Shown here in pieces: positions 18,066-27,891 of a DNA stretch of 64,000 nt; the first letter of the stretch is position 1, and each line of letters opens with the position of its first letter. The translations under genes were made by a program, and so were the position numbers. The notes under the pieces were generated by a model. That model ran no database searches and was not told where the DNA came from. It worked only from the letters and a program-made list of their open reading frames with translations. This DNA is from WHSW01 sp963769945 (lineage in GTDB: Bacteria; Actinomycetota; Thermoleophilia; Solirubrobacterales; 70-9), in contig CAVYOA010000016.1 of NCBI GenBank assembly GCA_963769945.1, positions 72,581-136,580 of the forward strand, read 5' to 3'.

Positions 18066-18779
18066 ATGACCGGATCGCTCGAAGCACTGATTGGAGGACC
18101 CCAGCAGATGAGCCTGGGTGAGCGCGCCGCGCTCGAAGGCGTACTCGCGTCGCTCAAGCCTGCGCTCGCGGTCGAGATCGGCACCGCCGAAGGTGGCAGC
18201 CTGCGGCGGATCTCTGAGCACAGTCAGGAGGTCCATTCGTTCGACCTGGTGGCGCCCGACCCAGAGATCGCCGCGATCGAGCACGCGAGCTTCCATTCGG
18301 GCGACAGCCACGCTCTCTTGCCGGCCTTCCTCGCCGAGCTCGACGATGCCGGGCGAAACGTCGATTTCGTGCTGGTCGACGGCGATCATTCTGCCGAAGG
18401 CGTCCGCCGCGACGCCGAGGACTTGCTGGCATCGACGGCCATCGGGCAGACGGTAATCCTCTTTCACGACACGGCGAACCCGCATGTGCGCTCTGGCATC
18501 GACGCCGTGGATTTCGATGCCCACGCCAAGATCGTCCACGTCGAGCCCGACTTCGTCGCCGGCTCTGTTTTCAGCCATCCCGACCTCGAGGGTGAGATCT
18601 GGGGTGGCCTCGGCATCGTCATCGCCAACGCCGCCGAGCCACGCTCGCCGCAGCGCAGCGCGATGCAGCAGCGCATCGTCCCCACCGCAACCTTGCTGCG
18701 CGAGGCGCGCGATCGCAGGCTGAGCTCGCCGCTTCAGCGCCTTCGGAACACGGTTGGCGCGAGACTTAGTCGCCGGTGA
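18066..18779 (+). CDS. class I SAM-dependent methyltransferase (Methyltransf_24-like)
   Basis: 237 residues from ATG 18066. SAM-binding motif AVEIGTAEGGSLRRISE at about 36-52, then VDFVLVDGDHSAEGVRRDAE with the DGDHS signature of the Methyltransf_24/cephalosporin-hydroxylase-like group, and GQTVILFHDTANPHVRSGI. These enzymes often O-methylate sugars. The stop shares 4 nt with the GTG start of the following bifunctional glycosyltransferase (GTGA), so the two are coupled. It begins 43 bases after cysM on the same strand. Confidence 0.82.
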   Translation: MTGSLEALIGGPQQMSLGERAALEGVLASLKPALAVEIGTAEGGSLRRISEHSQEVHSFDLVAPDPEIAAIEHASFHSGDSHALLPAFLAELDDAGRNVDFVLVDGDHSAEGVRRDAEDLLASTAIGQTVILFHDTANPHVRSGIDAVDFDAHAKIVHVEPDFVAGSVFSHPDLEGEIWGGLGIVIANAAEPRSPQRSAMQQRIVPTATLLREARDRRLSSPLQRLRNTVGARLSRR

Positions 18780-20755
18780 GCCCACGTCCGAGCATTGCTT
18801 TCGTCTCGCGGGAGGTGGCTCCGTTCGGGGGCGGTGGGATCGGCACCTACGTGACCGCTGCGGCCCATGCCCTGGCACCGGTCGCCGCGGTGACGATCTT
18901 CACGACCGACGTCCACGAGCGCGCCTACGAGGCCTCGCGCAATCCCTTGCCGGCCGCTGTCGAGGTCCGTTTCGTCGCCGAGCCGCGGGCGTGGGAGATC
19001 GGCGAGACCGAGGGCGCGCTCTCGCTTTGGAGCGCGCGTGCCTTCGAAGCGGTCTGCGAGGCATATCCGGGTGGCGGGCCCGATCTGCTCGAGTGCCCCG
19101 ACTACCTGGGCGAGGGCTTCGTCGCCGCTCAGGCGCGGCGCTGCGGCGATCCGCGACTTGCGCGGACGACGCTTTGCGTCCGCGCCTATACGACCGGGGA
19201 GATGACGAGCGTCCTCGACGGCTATCTGCCGGAGGACTTCGAGACCCGCGTGACCCACGAGATCGAGCGCTATGCACTGGCCAACAGCGATCACTTCGTC
19301 TGGCCCGGGGGGGACGTGCTCGGCTCCTATCAGCGTTACTTCGGCGCCGATCAGCTCGCCGATGCAGTCCAAGTGCGACATCCGTTGTCGCTCGCCTCCA
19401 ATCTCGACCCGCCGAGCACACTTCCACGCACAGGGGACAACACCACGCGGTTGCTCTACCTCGGCAGGCTCGAGCGGCGCAAGGGAGTACTGAACCTGGC
19501 GCGCGCCGTTTCCGGCATCGGCGATCAGCGCCTCCGCCTCACCTTCCTCGGTGGCGACACCGAGACCGCGCCTCTGGGCCAGTCGGTGCGCTCGATGCTG
19601 GGGGTGATGGTCGGAGAGGACTCGCGGATCGAGTTTCGCGATCACGTGCGGCGCGAGGAGCTGCCGCGGATCATCGAGGCGCACGACGTCGTCGTGCTGC
19701 CGTCGCTTTGGGAGTGCTGGCCGGCGGTGGGCCTCGAGGCCTTGGAGCGAAATCGCCCGATCCTCGCGACACCGACGGGAGGGTTCGCGGAGATCGTGCA
19801 GGCCGGCCGCTCGGGGTGGCTCGCTGCCGACACGGGGCCCGAAGCGCTGGCGCAGGCTATCGAGCCGCTGCTCGAGCAGCCCGATCTCTATCGCGATCTG
19901 ATTTCGGCCGGCGGCCCTCGCCAGCATTTCGAGCACCTCACCGATGTCGAGCAGATTCGTTCGGCGTACCTGGCGCTGGCGGCGGAAGGCAGCGATCGTG
20001 GCGCGAAGGCCGCCGTCGCCAGTGACGCTGATCCGCCGCTGGTGTCGATCGTGATCCCCTACTACCACCTCGAGCAGTACCTGGAGGAGACCGTGCTGTC
20101 GGCCACGCGACAGACCTATCCGCAGATCGAGACGATCGTCGTCAACGACGGCTCCTTCCGGGCGGCGGACACGCTGCTGGAGGAGCTCAGCGAGCGCCAC
20201 GGCCTGCGCCTGCTGACGCAGGTCAACTCCGGCCTCGGAGCCGCGCGCAACACGGGGATCGTTCACGCCCGCGGGCGCTACGTCATGTTCCTCGACGCAG
20301 ACAACGTGATCACGCCGACGTTCATCGAACGTTGCGTTGAGGTTCTCGAGGGCGATCCCGAGCTCGCGTATGCAACGACTTGGGCTCGCTACATCAACGA
20401 GAAGGGCGAGGTTTGGCCAGGCGCCAGCGACGGTTACAGGCCGCTGGGTAACTGGACCAGCCTGGTCGACGACCGCAACGTTGCCGGCGACGCCGCGGCC
20501 GTCTTTCGTCGCAGCATCTTCGCTGACGGCCTCGCCTACAGCCCGGAGCTGACCTCCTTCGAGGACTGGGGGCTGTACCGCGAGATGCGCACACTGGGAC
20601 TGCTTGGCACCGTGATTCCCGAGCGTCTGCTCGAATACCGGATCAGGGAGCGATCGATGCTGCGCCAGATTGGATCGCCCAACCAGGAGCGGATCGAGAG
20701 CGAGATCCGCGCCAGGATCAAGGAACGAGGAATGCGTTGGACCGCAACGAGTTGA
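18776..20755 (+). CDS. bifunctional glycosyltransferase, GT4 plus GT2 domains
   Basis: 659 residues, GTG start overlapping the previous stop. Residues 1-400 are a GT-B fold GT4 enzyme: FVSREVAPFGGGGIGTYV at the N-terminus, LLYLGRLERRKGVLNLARAV and the donor-binding SLWECWPAVGLEALERNRP with the two spaced glutamates. From about 420 a GT2 domain follows: LVSIVIPYYHLEQYLEETVL, IVVNDGS, the DxD motif MFLDADNVITP (about 505) and TSFEDWGLYREM. Such fusions add two sugars in sequence or add one disaccharide repeat. The small coiled-coil gene downstream overlaps its 3' end. Confidence 0.88.
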   Translation: MSPRPSIAFVSREVAPFGGGGIGTYVTAAAHALAPVAAVTIFTTDVHERAYEASRNPLPAAVEVRFVAEPRAWEIGETEGALSLWSARAFEAVCEAYPGGGPDLLECPDYLGEGFVAAQARRCGDPRLARTTLCVRAYTTGEMTSVLDGYLPEDFETRVTHEIERYALANSDHFVWPGGDVLGSYQRYFGADQLADAVQVRHPLSLASNLDPPSTLPRTGDNTTRLLYLGRLERRKGVLNLARAVSGIGDQRLRLTFLGGDTETAPLGQSVRSMLGVMVGEDSRIEFRDHVRREELPRIIEAHDVVVLPSLWECWPAVGLEALERNRPILATPTGGFAEIVQAGRSGWLAADTGPEALAQAIEPLLEQPDLYRDLISAGGPRQHFEHLTDVEQIRSAYLALAAEGSDRGAKAAVASDADPPLVSIVIPYYHLEQYLEETVLSATRQTYPQIETIVVNDGSFRAADTLLEELSERHGLRLLTQVNSGLGAARNTGIVHARGRYVMFLDADNVITPTFIERCVEVLEGDPELAYATTWARYINEKGEVWPGASDGYRPLGNWTSLVDDRNVAGDAAAVFRRSIFADGLAYSPELTSFEDWGLYREMRTLGLLGTVIPERLLEYRIRERSMLRQIGSPNQERIESEIRARIKERGMRWTATS

Positions 20756-21063
20756 CAGCGCACAGCGAATCCGATCGACGCGTGGCCGAGCTCGAGCAAG
20801 AGGTGGCTTCGCTTCGGCGGGCAAACCAGGAGCTGTGGAGAACCAATCAGCGGCTCGGTCGCGAACGCTTGGCGGCGCAGGACTCGGCGGCGGCCAGCAT
20901 CGCGACCAAGCTCGACTCGTTCGAGGCCGAGATCGACAAGATGGAAAGCTCGCTCAGCTGGCGGCTGACGTCGCCGCTGCGGCTGCCGCAAAAACTTGCG
21001 CGATGGCTGTATCGCCGGATCAGGCCGGTACTGCGATCGGTGGCGATGCGGCTGTTTCGATAG
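20737..21063 (+). CDS. small coiled-coil protein with SWRLTSPLR motif
   Basis: 108 residues, TTG start at 20737, overlapping the bifunctional transferase by 19 nt. Residues 12-70 form a predicted coiled coil (RRVAELEQEVASLRRANQEL). The C-terminal SLSWRLTSPLRLPQKLARWL is a motif often seen at the ends of glycosyltransferases and glycan-cluster methyltransferases, where it probably packs against membrane or partner proteins. It might be a detached tail of the preceding enzyme, acting as a scaffold. No enzymatic function can be assigned. Confidence 0.6.
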   Translation: MDRNELTAHSESDRRVAELEQEVASLRRANQELWRTNQRLGRERLAAQDSAAASIATKLDSFEAEIDKMESSLSWRLTSPLRLPQKLARWLYRRIRPVLRSVAMRLFR

Positions 21064-21094
21064 CGCCAGGATCGCCGATTTCACCGCGCCGCTG

Positions 21095-21868
21095 CTACTC
21101 GACGCAGATGAACCCGAGGCGGCGCAGGTTCAGCGCCAGCGAGTTGCCGGGGCGCGCACAGATCGTCTCCCAGGCCCGGCGCATCTCGTCGCTGGAGAGA
21201 ATGTCGTCGATCGCGACGAGTGCGCCAGGGGCGAGGTGCGGTCGCACGGTGTCGAAGTTGTAGACGGTCGCCGCTTCGCTGTGCTCGGCGTCGATCAGGG
21301 CGTAGTCGACGGGCGCCGACTCGGCCGCGGCCCGCGGCAGCGTTTCGCCGATCGGGCCCACGGTGAAATCGATCCATTGCTCAAGACCGAGCTCTGCGAA
21401 CCCCTCGCGAGCGATCGGGATCAAGGTTGGCTCGCGGTCGAGCGTGTGAAGCCGCCCGGCCCCGTTGATCGCCAAGCCGGCCGCCTGGTAAAGGCCCGAG
21501 ACGCCGAAACCGGCTCCCAGCTCGAGGCACGACTTGGGTCGCAACTCGATCACCAAGCGCAAAAGCAGGCGCCCCCAGATCCGGGGCATGCTCCACGCTG
21601 ACTCGGGTGACCACTTCTTGGCGCTCGGGCTCCATGCGCGTTCGCTGAGCTGTTCGCGCCGCGCCTCGATCCGCCGCACCCAGACCTGCTCCTGGGTTGA
21701 GGGCCGGTCGAGAGCAGTGGCCCGCAGAGCCCGCATCAGGGCCTGCGAGGCGGGCTCGTGACGACCTGCCAACCGCGGCGCCGAGGCTCCCAGCAGCGCT
21801 CTGTGGGCGAGGTTCATCACCGCCGCATCGGGTGGTATGCGCGCCGCGATCTGACCGGTGATGCTCAT
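21095..21868 (-). CDS. O-methyltransferase, paralogue 1
   Basis: 257 residues, ATG 21868, sharing 4 nt with the upstream paralogue's stop. SAM motif SCLELGAGFGVSGLYQAAGL, followed by LHTLDREPTLIPIAREGFAE, DYALIDAEHSEAATVYNFD and GALVAIDDILSSDEMRRAWE. The sequence IDAEHSE with a following acidic pair is typical of class I O-methyltransferases related to catechol/caffeoyl-CoA types. It is intact, and it converges with the plus-strand coiled-coil gene, 31 bp away. Confidence 0.8.
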   Translation of the reverse strand: MSITGQIAARIPPDAAVMNLAHRALLGASAPRLAGRHEPASQALMRALRATALDRPSTQEQVWVRRIEARREQLSERAWSPSAKKWSPESAWSMPRIWGRLLLRLVIELRPKSCLELGAGFGVSGLYQAAGLAINGAGRLHTLDREPTLIPIAREGFAELGLEQWIDFTVGPIGETLPRAAAESAPVDYALIDAEHSEAATVYNFDTVRPHLAPGALVAIDDILSSDEMRRAWETICARPGNSLALNLRRLGFICVE

Positions 21869-22718
21869 GGCTCGGAGGGCGAACGTCGCACCGTGAGCAG
21901 TCCGAACCGGTGCAAGTCGAGTACGAGGTCCACCCGTGGACGTTGGCGGATCGTCTCCCACGCACGCTGCATCTCCCCGCTCCAGGCGATGTCGTCGACA
22001 ACGACCACCGCGCTGTCGGCAAGGTGGGGCAGGACCGCATCGAAGTCGCGAATGGTGCCCACCTCGCTGTGATCCGCGTCGAGCAGAGCCAGGTCGAACG
22101 GCGCTCCGAGCTCAATCGCCCGCTCGATCCCGACGCCGGGCGAGTCGATCACAACAGAGGCGCGGGAGCTGAGGTCGAGATCGGCAAAACTGCGCTCGGC
22201 GGCTCGAGCGTGGTCGCCGGTATCCACGCTGATCAGGGTTCCGGCGCCGTTGAAATCTAGGGCGGCGGCCTGATAGATCGCCGAGATGCCGACACCGGTG
22301 CCGACCTCGAGGCACGACCGCGGACCCAGGACGCGAACGAGGTGGAAGAGGAACCTTGCCCATGACTGCGGCACGCTGATCATGTCGCAGAGCCCCGTTG
22401 CAGTCTCGATCTCCTTCGAAGTGACTGCGGTCGACGCGTCGGCCAACGCAGCGTGAAGCTCTGCGGGCATCAAGGCTCGGCGGGCTTCAAGCCGGTCAAA
22501 CCAGCGTCGCTCGGGCTCGGATTCTCGGCCAAGCGCCGCCCGGCGCAGGCCCGTGCCAGCGAGCGAGCAACCGGGTCGCGACGGGGCGCGAGGCGCAGGG
22601 CACCTCTGGCCATCGCCAGTCGGTGTCCGGCCTCGGCGAGCGCCGAAGCCGGTTCCAGGGTCGGCGTTCTCAAGCCGTGCTCACGGCGTCCTCGCGGACG
22701 ATCGCGCGCAGGTTTCAT
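21865..22718 (-). CDS. O-methyltransferase, paralogue 2 (frameshifted)
   Basis: Paralogue of the next gene: SCLEVGTGVGISAIYQAAAL, ISVDTGDHARAAERSFADLD, DLALLDADHSEVGTIRDFDA and SAVVVVDDIAWSGEMQRAWE line up one to one. The catalytic part is in one frame from about 22525 down. The N-terminal 60 residues (LAMARGALRLAPRRDPVARS) are in another frame from about 22718; the junction SERRWFDRLEARRALMPAEL matches the paralogue. One indel near 22525 explains it. The pair may methylate two positions of one sugar. Confidence 0.7.
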
Positions 22719-22775
22719 CGCTTCGCCTAAGCGCGCCAGTCATGTGCTCAGCTTTCCAGAAATCCGCCGGGAGAG

Positions 22776-24276
22776 ATGGCGCCGACGGGCAGTAGACTCG
22801 CCCGAACCTTGGGTGTTGGGCAGGTCAACCATGGAGAGAATCTCGGCACGGCTGTGATCGGCGCCGGCCCGGCAGGGCTGACTTCGGCGTGGGTGTTGGC
22901 CCGTGCAGGGCGCACGGCGACAGTGCTCGAAGCCGATGGAATCGTCGGCGGGATCTCGAAGACGGTCGAGTTCGAGGGTTACCGCTTCGACCTCGGCGGC
23001 CACCGCTTTTACACCAAGCTCGACCCCGTCCTGCGCTTGTGGAAGGAGATGCTCGGCGACGAGCTTCTGACGCGGCCGCGAATGTCGCGCATCTACTACC
23101 ACGGTCGCTTCTTCAGCTATCCGCTGCGCGCGCAGGATGTCTTTCGAGGCCTCGGCGTGGTCGAGTCGGTGCGCTGCGCCTTTTCCTACTTCTACTGGCG
23201 CCGGCGGCTCAAGGCCGTCACCCCGCAGACCTTCCAGGACTGGGTCGTAGGTCGGTTCGGTCGGCGTCTGTACGACGCCTTCTTTCGTTCCTACACGGAG
23301 AAGGTGTGGGGCATCCCGGGAACCGAGATCCAGGCGGAGTGGGCAGCGCAGCGGATTCAGGAGTTCAGCTTCTGGCACGCCATTCTCGGCGTGCTGGGGC
23401 TTCAGCGAGGCGAGCCGAAAACCTTGATCGAGGAGTTCCTCTATCCGCGGCTCGGGCCCGGGCAGATGTGGGAGGCGGTGACCGCCAAGGTCGAGGAGCG
23501 CGGCATCCCAGTTCGGCTCAACCGTCGCTGCGTCGCGATCAAGCACGATGCCGGCCGGGTCGGCAGCGTGGTCGTCGAATCCGACGGAGCAGGAGGTCGA
23601 GCACGATGTCGACGCCGTGCTCTCCAGCATGCCGCTGGCAGAGCTGATCGAGTGCCTGGAGCCGGCGGCGCCAGATCACGTGCGTCATGCGGCCGGCGAT
23701 CTGCGTTACCGAAACCTTTGCCTAGTTGCCTTGATGACCCGCGAGCCCGAGCCCTTCCCGGATAACTGGATCTACCTTCACGATCCCCGCACTCTGGCTG
23801 GCAGGGTGCAGAACTTTGGCGCTTGGAGCGCCGACATGGTTCCCGACGGCAACACCTGCCTCGGCGTCGAGTACTTCTGCTTCGAAGACGACGAGATCTG
23901 GCAGATGTCCGACGACGAAGCGGTCGAGCTGGCCACGAACGAGCTGGCGACGATCGGGGTCATCGATCCCAGTCAGGTCTTCGACGGCGTCAAGGTCCAC
24001 GTCCCCAAGGCCTATCCGATGTACGACCCCCAATACCGCGAGGCCGTCGCGGAGATCCGCGGTTATCTCGAGCACTTCGAGAATCTGAGCACGTTCGGCC
24101 GCAACGGCCTCCATCGCTACAACAACCAAGACCACTCGATGTGGACCGCGATGCTGGCGACGATGAACTGGACGGAAGGCGCCGCACACGATGTCTGGTC
24201 GGTCAACACGAAAGCGGAGTACCTCGAGGAGGGTCCGCTGGCGGAGGGCCTCGCCGACCTCGACATGGTCGGCTAG
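22776..24276 (+). CDS. FAD-dependent oxidoreductase (UDP-galactopyranose mutase/amine oxidase-like, frameshifted)
   Basis: About 500 residues. The N-terminal FAD fold shows AVIGAGPAGLTSAWVLARAG and GGISKTVEFEGYRFDLGGHR, as in the flavin-containing amine-oxidase/protoporphyrinogen-oxidase/UDP-galactopyranose-mutase superfamily. The chain switches frame near 23590: the first part ends in AGRVGSVVVESDGA and the second resumes at EVEHDVDAVLSSMPLAELIE and continues through the C-terminal GRNGLHRYNNQDHSMWTAML. The C-terminal GLHRYNNQDH is typical of this group's glycan-cluster members. A redox or ring-isomerising step on a sugar nucleotide or lipid-linked sugar is likely. The start (ATG 22776, preceded by GGGAGAG) is reasonable but not certain. 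Confidence 0.75.
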
Positions 24277-24296
24277 CCGCGGGGTCGCACGGTACG

Positions 24297-25098
24297 GTGA
24301 GCGCGGAGAACGCGTCGGCGACGGCCACCGCCGGCGGCCTGCGCCAGCACCTGCGACGTGCTCGTGGCGCTCGCGCGCTCGGACATGGGCATGCGCTACG
24401 GGCGCGGCAAGATCAAGGTGCTCAAGTGGGTGCTCGACCCGATCGCGGCGCTCGGCATCTACCTGCTCTTGGTCGCCCTCGTGCTCGACCGTAGCGACGA
24501 CGCCGTCGGGCTCAGCCTCGCCTGCGCCATCGTTCCCTTCCAGCTGGTGATCACGACCACGCTCAACGCCCTGCAGGCCGTGAACTTGCGGGGCTCGATC
24601 ATCGTCAACATGGGGTTCCCGCGGATGTTGATCCCGCTCTCCTCGGTGGTCACCGAGACCGTCGCGGTGCTGGCAAGCCTGACTCTGCTGCCGCTGATGA
24701 TGATCGTCTACGGCGTCGCGCCCACTGTGGCGATCCTGTGGCTGCCACTTGCGTTTGCGGTGACGATCGGGCTGGCCGCCGCGATCGCCTACCCGGCGGC
24801 GCTGGTCGGCGCCTGGTACCCGGAGATGGTGCCTTTCGCTGTCTCGCTGCTGCGAGCGTTGTTCTTCCTGGCTCCTGGGATCGTCGCCCTCGACGCGGTC
24901 ACCGGGATCGCGTCCGATTTGATGCCGTTCAATCCGCTCACCGGGATCTTCGAGGTCTTTCGCCACGCGCTTCTCTACGGTGACTCGCCTTTGGCCTGGC
25001 AGTTGCTGTCGCCGCTCGCGTTCACCGCGGTTCTGCTTGCGATCGGTGTACCGCTCTACCACCGCGAGCAGGCACAGCTGGCGAAGCTGATCGGATGA
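24297..25098 (+). CDS. ABC-2 type polysaccharide exporter permease (Wzm-like, frameshifted near start)
   Basis: About 265 residues with six membrane spans. GTG 24297 opens SAENASATATAGGLRQHLR, then an indel near 24350 moves the frame to VLVALARSDMGMRYGRGKIK, the amphipathic entry helix of ABC-2 exporters. Spans such as PIAALGIYLLLVALVLD and LLRALFFLAPGIVALDAV follow. ABC-2 permeases of this kind move finished polysaccharide or teichoic-acid-like chains across the membrane. The stop overlaps the ATPase start by 4 nt. This transporter is the probable exit for the glycan made by the flanking clusters. Confidence 0.8.
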
Positions 25099-25871
25099 AT
25101 ACCGTCGCAGTGCCAGCCTCCACCGAGACGTTGCTTCCCGTCAGCCTGCGCCGCCTCGGCGTGCGCTTCGACTTCGATCGCCAGGGGCGGGTGGTGACAC
25201 CCGTGCTGCGAAAGCTGCGCCGCGTCCGTGCCAGCGCCTGGGGGCTCGAGGAGATCGATCTCGAGCTCGAGCACGGCAGCGGTGTCGCGCTCATCGGAGC
25301 GACCGGCTCGGGCAAGACGACGCTGCTACGCGTGCTGGCCGGGGTGCTTCCCGCCGACGTGGGAGAGGCGATCATCCGCGGTCGCGTCGGTTCACTTCTC
25401 GCCGCTGACGCCGGCCTGCAGATGCTGCTCACCGGCCGTGAGAACAGCCAGCTTCTAGGGGTGCTCGCCGGCCTTTCCTTGGCCGAAACCGCGGGCGCGC
25501 TCGACGTCGTCGCCGAGCGGGCCCGCCTCGGCGACGCCTTCGACCGCCCGGTTCACACGTACTCAGCCGGGATGCGAGCACGGCTCGGACTGGCTGTGAT
25601 CCAGTCGATCTCGCCGCGGGTGCTGCTGCTCGATGAGGTCTTCGAGGCGCTCGATCATGAGTTTCGCGGCATCGTCGAGAACTACGCCCGCGCCCTGCGC
25701 GACCGAGGGGGCGTCGTGGTCGCGGCCGGCCACGACCATGTCGCGCTCTCGCGGATCTGCCCGCGAGCCGTGTGGCTCGCCGGTGGCCGGATCCGGGCCG
25801 AAGGCCCCTTCGAGCAGGTGATCGACGCCTACCGGGCAGCAACCTCGCCCAGGGTCGCCGCTAACCCTTGA
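25095..25871 (+). CDS. ABC polysaccharide exporter ATPase (Wzt-like)
   Basis: 258 residues. Walker A LIGATGSGKTTLLRVLAG (about 72-89), an LSGG-like signature VHTYSAGMRARLGLAVIQS, Walker B RVLLLDEVFEALD and H-loop AGHDH. The first 60 residues include the long basic insert RFDFDRQGRVVTPVLRKLRR. It lacks the extra C-terminal carbohydrate-recognition domain of some Wzt proteins, so chain-length control by a bound end group is less likely. It pairs with the permease upstream. The gene ends 11 bases into the convergent methyltransferase gene. Confidence 0.88.
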   Translation: MNTVAVPASTETLLPVSLRRLGVRFDFDRQGRVVTPVLRKLRRVRASAWGLEEIDLELEHGSGVALIGATGSGKTTLLRVLAGVLPADVGEAIIRGRVGSLLAADAGLQMLLTGRENSQLLGVLAGLSLAETAGALDVVAERARLGDAFDRPVHTYSAGMRARLGLAVIQSISPRVLLLDEVFEALDHEFRGIVENYARALRDRGGVVVAAGHDHVALSRICPRAVWLAGGRIRAEGPFEQVIDAYRAATSPRVAANP

Positions 25872-26679
25872 CCGCGATTCGCCCGGAGTAGTCGATGCGA
25901 TTGAGCAGCGGCACCGGTCCATGGGCCGCGAAATACTCGTCGACGGCGCGCCGGGCGCCGTCCCAGTGGCCGTAGTCGTCGACGATCAGCACCCCGGCGT
26001 CGCATACCTTCGGGTAGAGATGCTCGAGCTCGTGCCGGGTCGACTCGTACCAGTCGGTGTCGAGCCGAAGCAGGGCCAAGCGGTCGGGCGCCAGCTGCGG
26101 GATCGTGCGCTCGACCGGCCCGCGCACGAACTCGACGAGACCTGACGGATAGCCAGTCGCGAGCAGCAGGTCGCGCACCGCTTGTTCGTGAAACGACTCG
26201 GGATCGAAGACGTGGCGCTCGAACAGCCTGTTCATCCGCTGCTCGCGCTCGTCCCAGTGCTGCAACGCGCCCCCGCCGTAACGGCTGGTGTCGAGCTCGG
26301 TCGGGCGCGTCATTCCCTCGAATGTGTCGTAGAGGTAGATCGGCCGGTCGTTCACGCCGAGGTCCTGCAGCGTCAGGATCATCGCCAGCACCGATCCACC
26401 CATCCACACGCCGCATTCTGCAAATGCTCCCGGAAGCTCGCGCAGCGTGCAGTAGCGAACAGCATCGGTCAAAGCACATAGGCGTTCGATGCTGGTCAGC
26501 GTGTACGGCTTTGCTCTATCGATTATCTCCCGCTCGGCCGTCGTCAGTGCATCGAGATCGACACCGCCAACGGGCGGATGCTTGGCCCTGGGCCGCATGC
26601 CGCCCAAGAGTCGACCGAGTGAGGGCCGTGCGACCATCTGCGCATTATCAAGCAGCCTCGACCGAGCGGCAGCGATCAC
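25861..26679 (-). CDS. TylF/macrocin-type O-methyltransferase
   Basis: About 272 residues from GTG 26679, a start that overlaps the restored stop of the GT1 gene upstream (GTGA). Conserved TylF features: LTSIERLCALTDAVRYC, LPGAFAECGVWMGGSVLAMI with the SAM site, PIYLYDTFEGMTRPTELD, LLRLDTDWYESTRHELEHLY with the metal-binding aspartates, and GVLIVDDYGHWDGARRAVDE. The family O-methylates sugars of macrolides and surface glycans. It is the last gene of the long minus-strand train, so it probably caps or decorates the product of the GT8/GT1 array. Confidence 0.87.
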   Translation of the reverse strand: MIAAARSRLLDNAQMVARPSLGRLLGGMRPRAKHPPVGGVDLDALTTAEREIIDRAKPYTLTSIERLCALTDAVRYCTLRELPGAFAECGVWMGGSVLAMILTLQDLGVNDRPIYLYDTFEGMTRPTELDTSRYGGGALQHWDEREQRMNRLFERHVFDPESFHEQAVRDLLLATGYPSGLVEFVRGPVERTIPQLAPDRLALLRLDTDWYESTRHELEHLYPKVCDAGVLIVDDYGHWDGARRAVDEYFAAHGPVPLLNRIDYSGRIAVKG

Positions 26680-27891
26680 CTTCCCACGTGGGTCTCCACC
26701 AATTCGGCGCCGCGCATCGCCCCGTCGTGGAGTCGAGCCCATTCAGCGAGCTCGGCTGCCCGTGGTCTCGAATGCAGGCTCGCCGAGGATGAGCCTGACG
26801 CTGCGTCTAAGCGCCGCCGCCGAGCGCAGTCGCCGCGGCAGGGATAGGCCGACCCCCGCCCAGGTCACCCGTGCTCCGTTCTCGGCCGTATCTGCCTCGG
26901 TCGGGCAGACCAGCACCGGGACGCCCTCGCTAAGCGCCCGCGAGATCGTTCCCAGGCCACCGCTCGTGATTGCCATCGACGCTTTGGGCATCGCCTGGGC
27001 GTAGGAGACCCAGTCGACGATGGTGGCGTTGGCGGGTGCCGGGCCCCGCCAGTGCTCCCCTCGGCGGTTGAGTGTCGCGAGGACTCGCACGGGCTCGCCT
27101 GCGAGCGCCTCGACTGACGCGCGCACGAGATTGAAGCCCGGGTCCGGCACGGTGCTGGGCGCGATCAGAACCAACGGCTCGTCCCCTTCGGGCAGCTGGC
27201 GCTGTGGCTCGTCGAGATCGAACCGCATCGGGCCGGTGACGTGGACGTCGTCGGGCCATCGGCGTTGGTACTCGAGCTGGGGAAAGGTGGCGACGAGAGC
27301 CAGCCGTTCGCTGACCGTCCCAAAGGTGGTGGTCCGGTGCCGGTCGCGCAGCGCGGGCCCGAGCCCGAGCTGCGATCTCGTCTGATCGAGCAGCTCGGGA
27401 ACCCGGTCGACCCAGCGCGTGCTGTGCCGAAGCCGCCGCAGGCCCGGATCCACCAGATCCCAGAGAGCCGCCGCAGGGCGGTGACGCGGCGGCAGCAGCC
27501 CCAATGCGAACGGGGGCAGGCCGTCGCCCCGGACGGGATACAGGGTCGGGATCAAAGTCACATCCGGCACGCCGGCGATCTCGGCTGCGAGCGCTGGTGC
27601 CGGCGAGACGAAGTCGCTGACGACGATGTCGCAGTCGAGCTCGGCGATCACCCGCGCGAGGCGACGCGCCTCGTCGACGACGGTTGGGCTCGACTCCGCA
27701 AGGGCTGCAGCGGGAAACGGGACGTACGTCTGGAGCTCGACGAAACCGACGTTGCTGCTCTCGATCGTCTCTCGCCATCGGCTGGTGAGGCCGACGTGGA
27801 CGTCGTGGCCACGCTCCTTCATCGCGCGAGCGAGTGCCAAGCTCGGAAGCGCGTGACCTTCCATGTCACCGCCTGTGATCAGTGCTTTCAT
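26676..27891 (-). CDS. GT1 family glycosyltransferase, copy 1 of 3 (frameshift near 3' end)
   Basis: About 404 residues, ATG 27891 sharing 4 nt with the previous stop. GT-B fold: N-terminal MKALITGGDMEGHALPSLAL, interdomain LVATFPQLEYQRRWPDDVHV, then the C-terminal donor site ATIVDWVSYAQAMPKASMAI, TSGGLGTISRALSEGVPVLV and AENGARVTWAGVGLSLPRRL. Near 26762 the frame breaks; restoring it gives RAAELAEWARLHDGAMRGAE and a stop at 26676. The paralogues have a His where this copy reads TSGG, so one catalytic-region residue differs. It is most like UGT/YjiC-type transferases, which act on small acceptors or lipids in the cytoplasm. Confidence 0.8.

Noticed and set aside
18734..20824. Long minus-strand open frame of 696 codons opposite the bifunctional glycosyltransferase
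   Set aside because: It is an antisense shadow caused by high GC and codon bias; composition is His/Arg-rich without domains, and the sense strand has clear motifs.
23722..25062. Long minus-strand frame of 446 codons opposite the oxidoreductase and ABC permease
   Set aside because: Low-complexity charged antisense frame, no recognisable motif, fully covered by convincing plus-strand genes.
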